The translations under genes were made by a program, and so were the position numbers. A DNA stretch of 64,000 nt. It comes from Tilletiopsis washingtonensis (taxonomy: Eukaryota; Basidiomycota; Exobasidiomycetes; Entylomatales). The stretch covers positions 324,980 through 388,979 of the forward strand of contig NW_020312021.1 in the NCBI RefSeq assembly GCF_003144115.1, in the 5' to 3' direction. The number at the start of each line of letters is the position of its first letter. Positions within the stretch are counted from its first letter, which is position 1. The notes below the pieces were generated by a model. The model did no database searches and was not told the DNA's origin. It worked only from the letters and a program-made list of their open reading frames with translations. Positions 33,362 through 43,475 of this stretch are shown piece by piece.

Positions 33362-36300
33362 ATGCGCAAGCAGCTCGATGCGCGCATCGCCGCGCTCATC
33401 CGCAGCGGCATCGCCGCCCAGCACCGCAGCTTCTTCGTCCTCGTCGGCGACCACTCGCGCGACCAGATCGTCAACCTGCACTTCCTCCTCTCCTCGGCGC
33501 GCACCGCGGCGCGGCCCTCGGTGCTGTGGTGCTACAAGGCCGACCTCGGCTTCACGACGCACCGCAAGAAGCGCGAGGCCAAGATCAAGCGCGACGTGCA
33601 GCGCGGCATCCGCGATAAGGACAGCGCCAGCCCGTTTGAGCTCTTCGTCGGCGTCACCGACATCCGCTACTGCTACTACAAGGAGACGGAAAAGGTGCTC
33701 GGCAACACGTACGGCATGCTCGTGCTGCAGGACTTTGAGGCCCTCACGCCCAACCTGCTCGCGCGCACGATTGAGACCGTCGAGGGCGGCGGAGTCGTCG
33801 TGCTGATGCTCAAGACGATGAGCAGCCTGCGCCAGCTGTACGGCGTCGCCATGGTGAGTGCAGTACGGCCACCGCGGCGGATGTATGCGTGCTGACAGCA
33901 TCGGCAGGACGTGCACAAGAGCTACCGCAGCAACTTCTCCTCGGCCGACCCCGTGGCGCGCTTCAACGAGCGCTTCCTCCTCTCGCTCGCGTCGTGCGAG
34001 CGCGCGCTGTTCCTCGACGACGAGCTCAACGTGCTGCCCGTGTCGCGCGGCCGCGACATTGTCGCGCCCGAGGAGGGCGCACGGCCACGGCGCAAGGGCG
34101 ACGAGGAGCTGCAGTGGATCCTGGACGAGACGAAGGGCACGAATGTCGTCGGCGACGTGGTGAAGCACTGCAAGACGCGCGATCAGGTGAGTCGGCTGCC
34201 GGGCCGCAGCTGGACATGGAGGCTGATGCCACTGCTAGGCCAAGGGTGTCCTCACGATCCTCGACGTGCTCGCCTCATCACAACTGGCCACCACGGTGGC
34301 CCTCACTGCCGGCCGTGGCCGCGGCAAGTCGGCGGCGCTGGGTCTCTGCATGGCCGCCGCCGTGGCGCACGGCTACGCCAACATCTTCGTCACCAGCCCT
34401 GCGCCCTCCAACCTGCGCACGCTCTTCGAGTTCCTCTTCAAGGGCCTCACCGCGCTGGGCTACGACGAGGTGAGCGACTGGAGCGTGCAGCGCGGCGTCG
34501 GCGAGTGGAAGGACGCCGTGGTGCGCGTCAACATCTTCCGCGGCCACCGCCAGACGATCCAGTACATCGACCCTGCCGACTCGCACGTGCTGGGCCAGGC
34601 CGAGCTGGTCGTCGTCGACGAGGCGGCTGCGATCCCGCTGGCGCTCGTGCGCAACCTCATGGGCCCATACCTCGTCTTCCTCTCCAGCACCATCAACGGC
34701 TACGAGGGCACGGGCCGCAGCCTGAGCCTCAAGCTCATCCAGCAGCTGCGCGAGGGCGCATCGAAGACGGACGAGGACGACGGCAGCGCCGCGGCGCTCG
34801 TGCGCAAGTCGACGTCGAGCTCCTCCAAGCTCGGCGCCAAGGCGCTGACGGCAGAGCACTCGGGCGCACTGGGCGCGCGCAGCCTCAAGGAGGTCACGCT
34901 CGAAGAGCCGATCCGCTACGGCGCAGGCGATGCCGTCGAGGCGTGGCTGCACAACCTGCTCTGCCTCGACGCATCTCTCACGCCGCTCTCGGCGCGCGGC
35001 TCGCCGCATCCCTCGACGTGCACGCTGTTCGGCATCAACCGTGACGCCCTCTTCAGCTACCACCCGGCATCAGAGGTCTTCCTGCAGCGCGTCATGGCGC
35101 TCTATGTTGCGGCGCACTACAAGAACAGCCCCAACGACCTGCAGCTCATGTCCGACGCGCCGGCGCACCGTCTCTTTGTGCTGCTCGGCCCGCGGGAAGG
35201 CAATGCGCTGCCGGAGCCGCTCGCCGTCGTGCAAGTGGCGCTGGAGGGCAACATTGCACGCGACAGCGTCATGCGCAGCCTGGCTCGCGGCACGCGCGAG
35301 TCGGGTGACCTTATCCCCTGGTCGATGAGCCAGCAGTTCCAGGACGCCGACTTCGCAGCGCTCAGCGGCGCTCGTGTCGTGCGCATTGCGGTGCACCCGG
35401 AGCACGCCCGCGCGGGCTACGGCACACGCGCCGTCGAGTGCCTGCGCGCCTTCTACGCTGGCGAGCTGCTCGATGCAGACGCCTTGGCAGTGCGTGCGGC
35501 ACGGGACGCAGGCGCTGAGGAGGAGGATACGTTCGAGCGGGCGCGCGACGCACCGGCAGCTGCGCTCGACGCGGACAAGGTGGCGGTGCGCGACGCCCGG
35601 CGCATGCCGGCGCTGCTCGAGAAGCTCGAGGAGCGGCGGCCCGAGGCGCTCGACTGGATTGGCGTCGCCTTTGGCCACACGCCGTCGCTCTTCCGCTTCT
35701 GGCGCCGCGCCGGCTTCGTGCCGCTGTATCTGCGGCAGATGGCCTCCGACCTCACTGGCGAGCACACGAGCCTCATGCTGCGGCCCCTCGACGCCGAGCG
35801 GCCCTCGTGGCTGCAGGCTTTCGCCGAGGACTTCTCGCGGCGCTTCGTCTCGCTGCTCTCCTTCCGCTTCCGCACGCTCGAGTCCGTCTCGGCCCTCACG
35901 ATTCTCGAGACGGCGGCGTCTGCCTCGCGTGCCGCCGGCGAGCTCGGCGCCAAGCTGGAGCTGCCTGAGCTGCGCACGCTGCTCTCGCCCTTCGACATGA
36001 AGCGTCTCGACGGCTACGCCAACTCGTCGCTCGAGCTGCCCATCGTCGTCGATCTGCTGCCGGCGCTCGCCGGCCTCTACTTCATGCGGCGGTTACGTGC
36101 GGTCGCCGAGTCGAGCGCGGGCGCCGCAGAGGCGGTGCCGGCGGATGAGGAGGAGGAGCTGAAGCTGCCGGCGCTCCAGAGCGCAATCCTGCTCGCCGTC
36201 GGCCTGCAGCGCAAGGACATTGGCGATGTCGAGCGCGAGCTGTCGCTGCCGCGTGCCCAGGCCGGCGCGCTCTTTGTCAAGGCTGTGCGCAAGATTCTCA

Positions 36301-36701
36301 CCTCGCTGCGCGCCATTGAACGCTCGGCCGCGAGCCGCGAGATGCCCGCTGCGAGCTCGGACGCGGCGGCAGGCTTCAAGCCGCTGGCACGCAGCCTCGA
36401 CGACGAGCTCAAGCTGGCCGGCGACGAGGCCAAGGAGCAGCGCGCCGAGGCTGACAAGGCCAAGGCGGGCGTCTCGAAGCTCGACGGCCTCGAGAAGTAC
36501 GTCATCCGCGCCACCGACGGTTGGGAGGAGGCCGAGGCGCAGGTGGCACGCGCCATGCAGGACGCTCCGGGGCGGAATACCATCGTGTCGCTGCGCGGCG
36601 AGGCGCGCGACGAGGCCTCGTCGCCGGCGAGCGACAAGGGCAAGAAGCGCAGCAAGTCCGACGATGCGGCCCGGCGCGGCAAGAAGCACAAGGGCAAGTG
36701 A
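33362..36701 (+). CDS. KRE33: RNA cytidine acetyltransferase KRE33/NAT10
   Basis: Three exons (33362-33853, 33908-34186, 34239-36701) encode 1077 aa, close to yeast Kre33 (1056). The protein opens MRKQLDARI and has the TmcA-type N-terminal domain, a Walker A motif (TAGRGRGKSAA, Lys287), a Walker B region (LVVVDEAAAIPLALV), a GNAT acetyltransferase domain (VVRIAVHPEHARAGYGTRAVECL) and a Lys-rich C-terminal tail. It uses acetyl-CoA and ATP to form N4-acetylcytidine in 18S rRNA and in tRNA Ser/Leu, and is needed for 40S assembly in the nucleolus. It shares a 247-bp promoter with ETP1 and its stop is only 36 bp from that of convergent BTN1. Confidence 0.96.
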
Positions 36702-36737
36702 GCAGCTGCGGGACGGCAATGTACATCTATATCACCC

Positions 36738-38644
36738 CTATGACTTGACCTCGCGGCAGAGTGTCCGCCCGCTGGCCACCTGTGCTGCACAGAGCGACAC
36801 CTCGATGGGCATCGAGATGAGCGCAGCCACGAGGATGCCGAGCGTGTCGCCGAGCTGCAGAGGGTGTGAGCTGCCGGACGGCGCGCCGAGACGTGCAACT
36901 CACGCCGACACTGCCGATGCGGAACTCCTGCTCCTGTCCCTGGCGCTCCTCGCGCTCCTCGTCTGTCTCGTCCAGCAGAGCGCCGCTGGCCGTCTTGGGC
37001 GCTGGCGACGGCGGATCTGTGCCGATCTGTGCACGAGGGTTAGTGTTGGAAGCGCCGTTGCTGCCGCGCAACGCACGTGGTAGAAGACGGACACGTAGGC
37101 GCTGCCGCCCGCCAGGCCCTCGACGCAGACGAGCACGATGACGAGCGGGCTGGCGATGCTCGGCCGGAACCACGCATACAGGCTCTCGGACGCCAGCAGC
37201 GCCACGAGCAGCGCCTGCATCACGGCCGGCGCCCAGAGCCAGGAGCGCGGGATCGCCGGCATGCGCAGCATCGAGATGGAGCTGCGCGAGAGGAAGACGA
37301 AGGCCTGTGCAGGCTGTCAGCAGACTGTGCAAAGCAGGCATGCGCCTGGCTCACCTGGTACGTCGTCTGGTACACCACGTAGTAGTCTGCCAGCTTGCGG
37401 ATGATGCGCCCGAGCAGCGGGTGCTGCGACGTCGACGGCAGCGGGTAGAGCAGCGTGGGCGCGATGCCCTGGTTGATCGTGTACTCGAGCAGGTACACGA
37501 GCACCAGCGGCGCGATGTAGACAAGCAGCATGGGCCGCAGCAGCAGCATCTTGCGCGCAAACGGCACGGCGCGGGCCGAGCCGGCACCGCGGCCAAAGGG
37601 CAGCGGCGCCACGTCCATGCTCTCGCGGCGCTGCGCACGCGGCCGCAGCAGCTCCTCGTCGTCGTCGGACTCGGACGCCATCGAGGCGCGCGGCGTCGGC
37701 TCGCTCTCGGCAAGCGTGCGGTAGGCAGCGTCGCCCTCGAGCGCCTCGCGCGAGGGCAGGAGGACGAGGTAGCACGCCGCCATGAGCAGCGGCAGCGCCG
37801 CGAGCAGCGAGAGGCCCAGCGCCACGCCGAGCGGCCGGACGAGCCACCACGCGGCGGCACCGAGCAGGCCTGCGGCGCCGGTGCCGCTGGCAAACCATCT
37901 GCGCGGCAGCGGCTGTCAGATGTGCCAAGCCCTGCCAGCGCCGCAGAACTCACCCGACCGCCTGGCCTGCTCGCCGCCCGTAGCGCGTGCTCAGCTGCAG
38001 GAACGTCAGCTCGCCCAGCCCAGAGCTGAACGAGGCGATGCCGATGCCAGTGAGCCGCGAGGCGAGTACTGGACTATGCCCGACGAGCTGAGCGGGCGTG
38101 GGTCAGCAGCCGAAGCGCGTGTACTATCACTCCATCAGAGCAGTGCACCTCTCCAGACCTGCCCTCACTGCACATGTCCTGTTCGCATCATCCTCCGCAC
38201 TTGCTCGCTCCACTTCTGCACTCACCAGCATGCCGACCGCGCTCAGCAGCGCACATGCCGCAATGCGCCGCGCGTAGCGCACCTGACCGCGCAGCGCATA
38301 CGGCCACACCGCCTTGGCTAGCAGTGCGGGCGCGATGTTCGTCAGCGCCACGACGCCCGTGGGTACGCCGGCGGGTAGCAGCTCGACGGCGGCGCTGCAG
38401 TAGGCGAGAGCGTGAGTGAGCACCGCTTGGCCCGCCCTGGCAGCGCATCCGTGCTCCCTACTCACGTGAGGATGACGACGTAGAGCGCATTGTTGAGCAG
38501 GCCAAAGACGAAGAAGGCGATGCTGAAGCGCAGCGCCTTGCCCGTCTGGCCTGCGGCGAGCGGCGCAGCAGGCGCCGCATGGCCGCCGGCGGGCATGTGG
38601 AGCGGCTGCAGGGCGATGTGCTGCGGCGGCGCCGTGTGCCGCAT
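36738..38644 (-). CDS. BTN1: Battenin/CLN3 homologue BTN1, vacuolar membrane protein
   Basis: Seven exons (38644-38466, 38394-38226, 38087-37954, 37898-37355, 37304-37077, 37026-36904, 36854-36738) encode 497 aa with about eleven hydrophobic helices. Family landmarks are FGLLNNALYVVILTAAVELL, ASFSSGLGELTFLQL, WFASGTGAAGLLGA, DYYVVYQTTYQAFVFLSRSS and CVEGLAGGSAYVSVFYH. A CLN3-typical acidic loop (DETDEEREE) precedes REFRIGSVG-like sequence (here EFRIGSVG) and the last helix. In yeast and humans this protein resides in the vacuole/lysosome membrane, where it affects pH and arginine or glycerophosphodiester handling. There is a disordered cytosolic loop of about 80 residues after WLVRPLG...LLPS. 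The chosen ATG (MRHTAPPQH) is the first before the first helix. Confidence 0.92.
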
Positions 38645-39041
38645 GGGCGAGCGCGAGCGGCCAGCAGCAGAGATGCGGAGCGAGGCGGGGCTGGCGAGCA
38701 GCCTAGGCACGCAGAGGCTATCGGGCGCCGAGCGATGGACTGGGCATGTAGCGAGGCGCGGCAGGCACGCAGAGAGCGCGGCTTCAGACGTGTAGGACGC
38801 GCGAGGAAGAGGCAGGGCAGAGGAGGCGGGTGATGTGGAGAAGAGAGAAGGAGCACCTGGCCGGCGCCGCGGCGCTTTTTGAACGCGCGCTGGCCGCAGA
38901 GGCGGTGCACGGACATGCGCGCCGTCATCACCGCCTGTGCCCCTGGCAACCTCCAAGCTAGGAGGTTGCACGGCACTGGCACCATCTCGTCACATCACCA
39001 GTGATCTAGTCCTGATCGCGCATCTCATTCTAGCGGCGCGC
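38645..39041. other. Intergenic: BTN1 promoter and GUS1 3' end
   Basis: These 397 bp lie between two minus-strand genes. No gene or clear promoter motif was seen. Confidence 0.45.
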
Positions 39042-42000
39042 TCAGATCAGCCGGCGCATCGTGTACATCGTCGAGCCCGCCGTCGCCTCGTCGCCGACAT
39101 CGCCGCCGTGCGGGCGCATGTGGTACATCGTCGAGGTGGCCGACGCCTCGGCGGCCTCGGCGAAGGGCGCAGCGGCCGCGGCCGGTGCTGCAGCTGCGGC
39201 GGCGGCGGGTGCCGGCGCGGCTGTCTCCTTTGCGGAAGCTGCCTCCTTTGCCGGAGCAGCCTCCTTTGCGGCACCTGCCGCTTTTGCCTGGCCCTCCTCG
39301 CCCTTGCCCTTCTTCGCCTTCTTGGCGTCGTTCAGCGCCTTGTCCTTGGCCTTCTTCTCCTCCTTGGCCTTCTTGGCCGCCGCACGTGCCTCGGCGGCGG
39401 CAGCCTTGCGGCCCTCGGTGCCGCCGTCGTCCTCGGCGGCCTTGCTCTTGGCCGTCGCGGCGCGGCCGTCGGGGATGCGGATGAACTCGCGCCGCCCGTT
39501 GGCGCCCTGCGCCTTGTCGAGGATGTAGTAGCCCTTGCGCTCGAACTGGATCGACTCGCCCTCGGCAATCTCGGCCACGTTGGGGTCGGCAAAGGCGGCC
39601 ACCTCGAAGCGCGACTGCGGCGTGATGTAGTCCTCGAACTTGTCCTCCTCCTCGAGCTTCTTCTTCGTGATGAGGTAGTCAAAGTCGAGCAGCGTCACCT
39701 CGACGAAGCGCCGCGTCGGCGACTCGGCGAGCCAGGTGATCTTCTTCTTCGTCGCGCGGAAGTCGCCGTCGAGGTTCGCCTCGAGCTCGAGCGCCTCGAT
39801 GGAGCCGTCGGCGGCGAGCGTCTTCTTGCGCACGATGGCGTTGCCCCAGTCCATGAGCGTGATCTGCGCGTGGGGTAAGCGAGATGAAGTGTGCAGCTCT
39901 GCGGGCGTGCTCACCTCCTCGTTGTCGTCAAATGACGCGGCGTCGACCTGCTCGAGGTAGATCGTCGGGCCAAAGGTGATGCTCTTGCTGCCCAGGTCGG
40001 CGTTCTTCTTGTGGCGCGGCACCTCGGCCTCGCGCGCCTCGGGCACGCCCGTGACTGTGCACTTGACGCTGCAGAGAGGTCAGCCGCGTGCCGCACATGC
40101 GCACCCGTGCTCGCCACTCACACCTTGGCCTCATCAAGCGCCGTGTAGCGCGGCACGACGGGGTCGATGAGGCGCTTGTTGCCCGCCCAGATGCTGTCCC
40201 ACTCCATGTTGATGACCTGCTGCGAGGGGCCGGTGGCGAGGATGAACTGGTGCATGTTCTCGATGGTCATGCCGCGGCGGCGCACGCCTGAGTCAAGTGT
40301 CAGCACGGCTTGCGGCAGGCCACGTCCTCTGCACACGCACCGCGGACCGTCGGGAAGCGCGGGTCGTCCCAGCCGCTGACGTGGCCGTTGTCGACGAACC
40401 ACTGCAGCTTGCGCTTCGAGAGCAGCGTGTAGACAAAGTTGAGGCGGCCAAAGTCCCAGATCTCGACCTTGCGCAGCTGCAGCTTCTCGAGGAACCAGGC
40501 GTACTGCGGGTTACGGTCGCGGTACTCGTTGGTACGCAGCGCGTGCGTGATGCCCTCGAGGGCGTCGACGACGGGGCAGGCGAAGTCATACGTGGGGTAC
40601 ACCTTCCACGTCGTGCTGGAAAGGAAGGCGCTCAGCGAGGTGGCGATGCGTATTCAGCAGCGCGCCTCACCCGGTGCGGTGGTGCGGCGTGTCGATGTTG
40701 CAGCGGTAGATGACGGGGTCGCGCATCGCCTTGTTCGGGTTGTCGACGCTCATCTTGGCGCGCAGGCACCAGCGCCGGCCCTCGTCGGTGCCGGCGGCCA
40801 TGGCGGCGAAGCGCTCCATCGTCTCCTCGATACTCGCCTCGCGCCGCGCCGAGGCGATGCCGTCCATGCGTTGTGCGCGCATCTGGTGGAGAGTGAGCGA
40901 GGCGTGCTGTGCGGCACATGTGCGCGCAACGCACCTCCTCCTGCAGCGTGTCGTCGGCGTACGCGTCGCCCTGCTTGATGAGCTGGATCACGAGGCGGTA
41001 CAGCTCGTCGAAGTGGTCGGACGTGTGCGACGTGGCGTCGCCCTTGATTCCGAGCAGCTCGAGGTCCTCGATGATCGAGTCCTCAAACTCGACCTGGCGC
41101 AGCGTCAGCGCGTGCAGAGAGTGACATTCACGCCACACGCACCTTCTCCTTGGACGGGTTCGTGTCGTCGAAGCGGATGAGCAGCTTGCCGTCGTACTGG
41201 CGCGCAAAGTAGTTGTTCAGGATCGCCGCCTTGGTGTGGCCGAGGTGCAGATATCCCGACGGCTCCGGCGGGAAGCGCGTCACGACCTGGCCCTTCTGCG
41301 CGCCGGGCAGGAAGACGTCGAAGCCCGACGACTTGGACGTGTTGGCGCGGGCCTGCGTGTGGACAGCGCAGCAGAGGCAGAGTCAAGGTCAGCGCTGCAT
41401 CGAGCAACCTGTATGCCGCAGCTGCCACGCTGCAGCATCCACACGACGCACCTTGGCCGTCTTGGCGCCCTTGAGCTCCTCGTTGGCCGCCTTGGCCTGC
41501 ACCGAGTCGCTCAGCGCGGCGACCCAGCGGTTGAGCGCCTCGAGCTCGGCCTTCTTCTTGCTCAGCACGCCGTTCATCACCGACGCGCCGCGCACGCCGG
41601 CCCACAGCACGGCGTCGCCCACGACGGGCGTCTCGCCGTGCATGTACGTGGCGCTGGACACGCGCGCGTTCAGTGCGGCAGCGGCCTCGGCGGCCTCGGC
41701 GAAGGGCAGGTTGAAGAGGCGCAACGCCTCGGCGACATCCTCGGACGTCTGCAGGAGGGTCAGCGTGTGCCAGCGTGGCAGACGAATGTCAAGCAGCCCC
41801 ACACGGCAGCTGCCAGCACGGCGTCTCGGGCGCTGCTGTTGGATCCAGCAGCGTGGAGGACAAGCGCGGCAGAGGCACGCCCAGCAGGCTCGACTCGCAG
41901 CCGCCAGCCCACAACCTTGGCACCCACTGCCGCAGCCACCGCGCTTGCCCTGCTGTGCCTCTTACTCACCTGCTGCTGCACCTCCTGCGGCAGGTCCTTG

Positions 42001-42167
42001 ACGAGGCGCGCGGCCACATCCTCGGCGCCCTCGTGCTTCTCGATGCGTGCCTCGGGCGTGCCGTCCCACGAGACGGGGTGCGGCGCCGCGAGCGCGGCGT
42101 TGAGCGCCAGGAGCAGCAGCAGCGGCTCCTTGGACGCCGGGCTGAGCTGCAGTGTTGGTGCGGACAT
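39042..42167 (-). CDS. GUS1: Cytosolic glutamyl-tRNA synthetase
   Basis: Nine exons (42167-41970, 41748-41452, 41352-41143, 41093-40935, 40882-40671, 40615-40341, 40287-40122, 40068-39915, 39863-39042) encode 830 aa. The N-terminal GST-like domain (1-150), which in yeast docks on Arc1, precedes the class I catalytic core with HIGH-type HLGH at 201-204 in [17 protein letters not shown] and the KMSKS equivalent LSKRK at 424-428. The archaeal/eukaryotic-type beta-barrel anticodon-binding domain follows ([42 protein letters not shown]). It charges tRNA-Glu. The C-terminal ~150 residues are a Lys/Ala-rich coiled segment, an Ala/Pro tract and a closing part with STMYHMR and STMYTMR, not a normal GluRS element. 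Intron 1 is 221 nt; most others are 49-55 nt. Confidence 0.94.
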
Positions 42168-43135
42168 GGTGGTTGGGGAGTCAGAAGGTGGAGGAGGCCT
42201 GACATGCATTTTGGCACGGCCGTGCAGCGCAGTGCGGCGCACATCGGCCGAAGACGCCGAGCCGCCGGCGCGCTGCTTCTCGGCCGGCACGCCCGATGCT
42301 CCTGGCGATCCCCGTCACGTGCGTCTTGGCCCCTGCCTCCCCTCACGGCCGCTGCCGGAGCTTCACGCTGATGCTTCGGCGGTCGCACGCCTCGGCCAAA
42401 GGGCAGATCCCTGATGCGCCGAGGCGCTAGCAGGAGGCCAAGCCTTCGCAAGTTCTCGGCGCCGTCATGGCGGAGCTGGCCCTTATCGGTACCGCGCGTG
42501 GCGCCCTGCCAGTCTCGCTGTGGCTTCACGCTTGTGAGACCAAGAACGCGGCGCGAGGCCAGCAGCGAGCGCCGGCCGCTCCCGCATCCCGGCGCCGGCT
42601 CGCGGCCTCGCCGTACCACATTCCGGGACGCTCTCGGACGAAGGAAGGCGACGCTGAGACGCACGTGAGACGACACACGCCCCAGAACGTCGACTGCGAG
42701 GCGCGCCAGTCGGGCACGCTCGGATCGACGGCCTTCACTCGCCGCGCCGGCCCCCATGCCCATGGACGCGCGAGGCCCACTGCAGGCACCGCATGGTCGC
42801 TGCATCAAGCCGAGGCAGACGTCCTGCATGCAGGGTGACAGCGGCCGCACTCTGCAGCGCTGAGATGAAAGATCGAAGGTAGAGTTGCCGCGCGAGCGGA
42901 GCGACCGCCTGCTCCGGCACCGGCCACCGCTGCCTGCGCCTGCCTCTATGAGATGGCTGGGGCACGGACGATCAGCTCTGCGCGCGGCCGAACGCGGCTC
43001 GATGCGTGAAGTGGCCGAGTGACGGTCAGGAGCGCAGTGTCGGGAGAAGGAGGCGCCGACGGCCTTCGGCGTGGGGCGACGCGAGCGCGCCGGGATGGAC
43101 GCGTCGAGGTGCCGGCACTGCGCCAGTCTGGTTCC

Positions 43136-43154
43136 TTATCAGCGGAAGCGATAA
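43136..43154 (+). promoter_or_regulatory. Paired GATA sites, likely nitrogen control
   Basis: TTATC at 43136-43140 and GATAA at 43150-43154 form an inverted pair with nine bases between them, about 320 bp before the ammonium transporter ATG. Pairs of GATAA sites close together are the classical binding unit of AreA/Nit2/Gln3-type GATA factors that activate ammonium permeases under nitrogen limitation. The functional link is inference from the downstream gene. Confidence 0.55.
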
Positions 43155-43395
43155 CCTGCTCAGGAACGCGCCGGCGCCGCCGCGCCGGTTGCCCTGCCAC
43201 GGCGGTTGCGGCTGCGATGGTGGAGCAGCAGCAGCGACGACGAGGAGCGAACCGGCGAACTCGCGCTGCAGTAGCGAGCTTGGCGCCAGGCTCAGGGCGC
43301 CGGCCGCTGCGTCGTGCCAATCAGCGAGCAATGAGGGGCCGAGAGAAGGCGCCGCATGCATCGGGAGCGTGCCTGGAACGGCGCCCCTGGACGCT

Positions 43396-43403
43396 CATAA
43401 GAG
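43396..43403 (+). promoter_or_regulatory. TATA-like box of ammonium transporter gene
   Basis: CATAAGAG begins 80 bp before the ATG at 43476 and is followed by a pyrimidine-rich leader, the same arrangement as at the secreted-protein gene (TATAAGAG, 75 bp). Confidence 0.5.
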
Positions 43404-43475
43404 GGCGTCGTTTGGCTGCGAGCCGCCTTCCGCACCGCACCCTCTCCCTCTCACCCACTCCCCAGTGCACGCATC

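Larger units (their letters stand above)
42168..43475. other. 1.3-kb promoter region between GUS1 and ammonium transporter
   Basis: No gene is supported here. The region carries a pair of GATA motifs (43136-43154), a further TTATC at 42483 and a TATA-like CATAAGAG at 43396. It is the longest gene-free interval after the first 2.9 kb, consistent with a complex, nutrient-regulated promoter. Confidence 0.5.
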
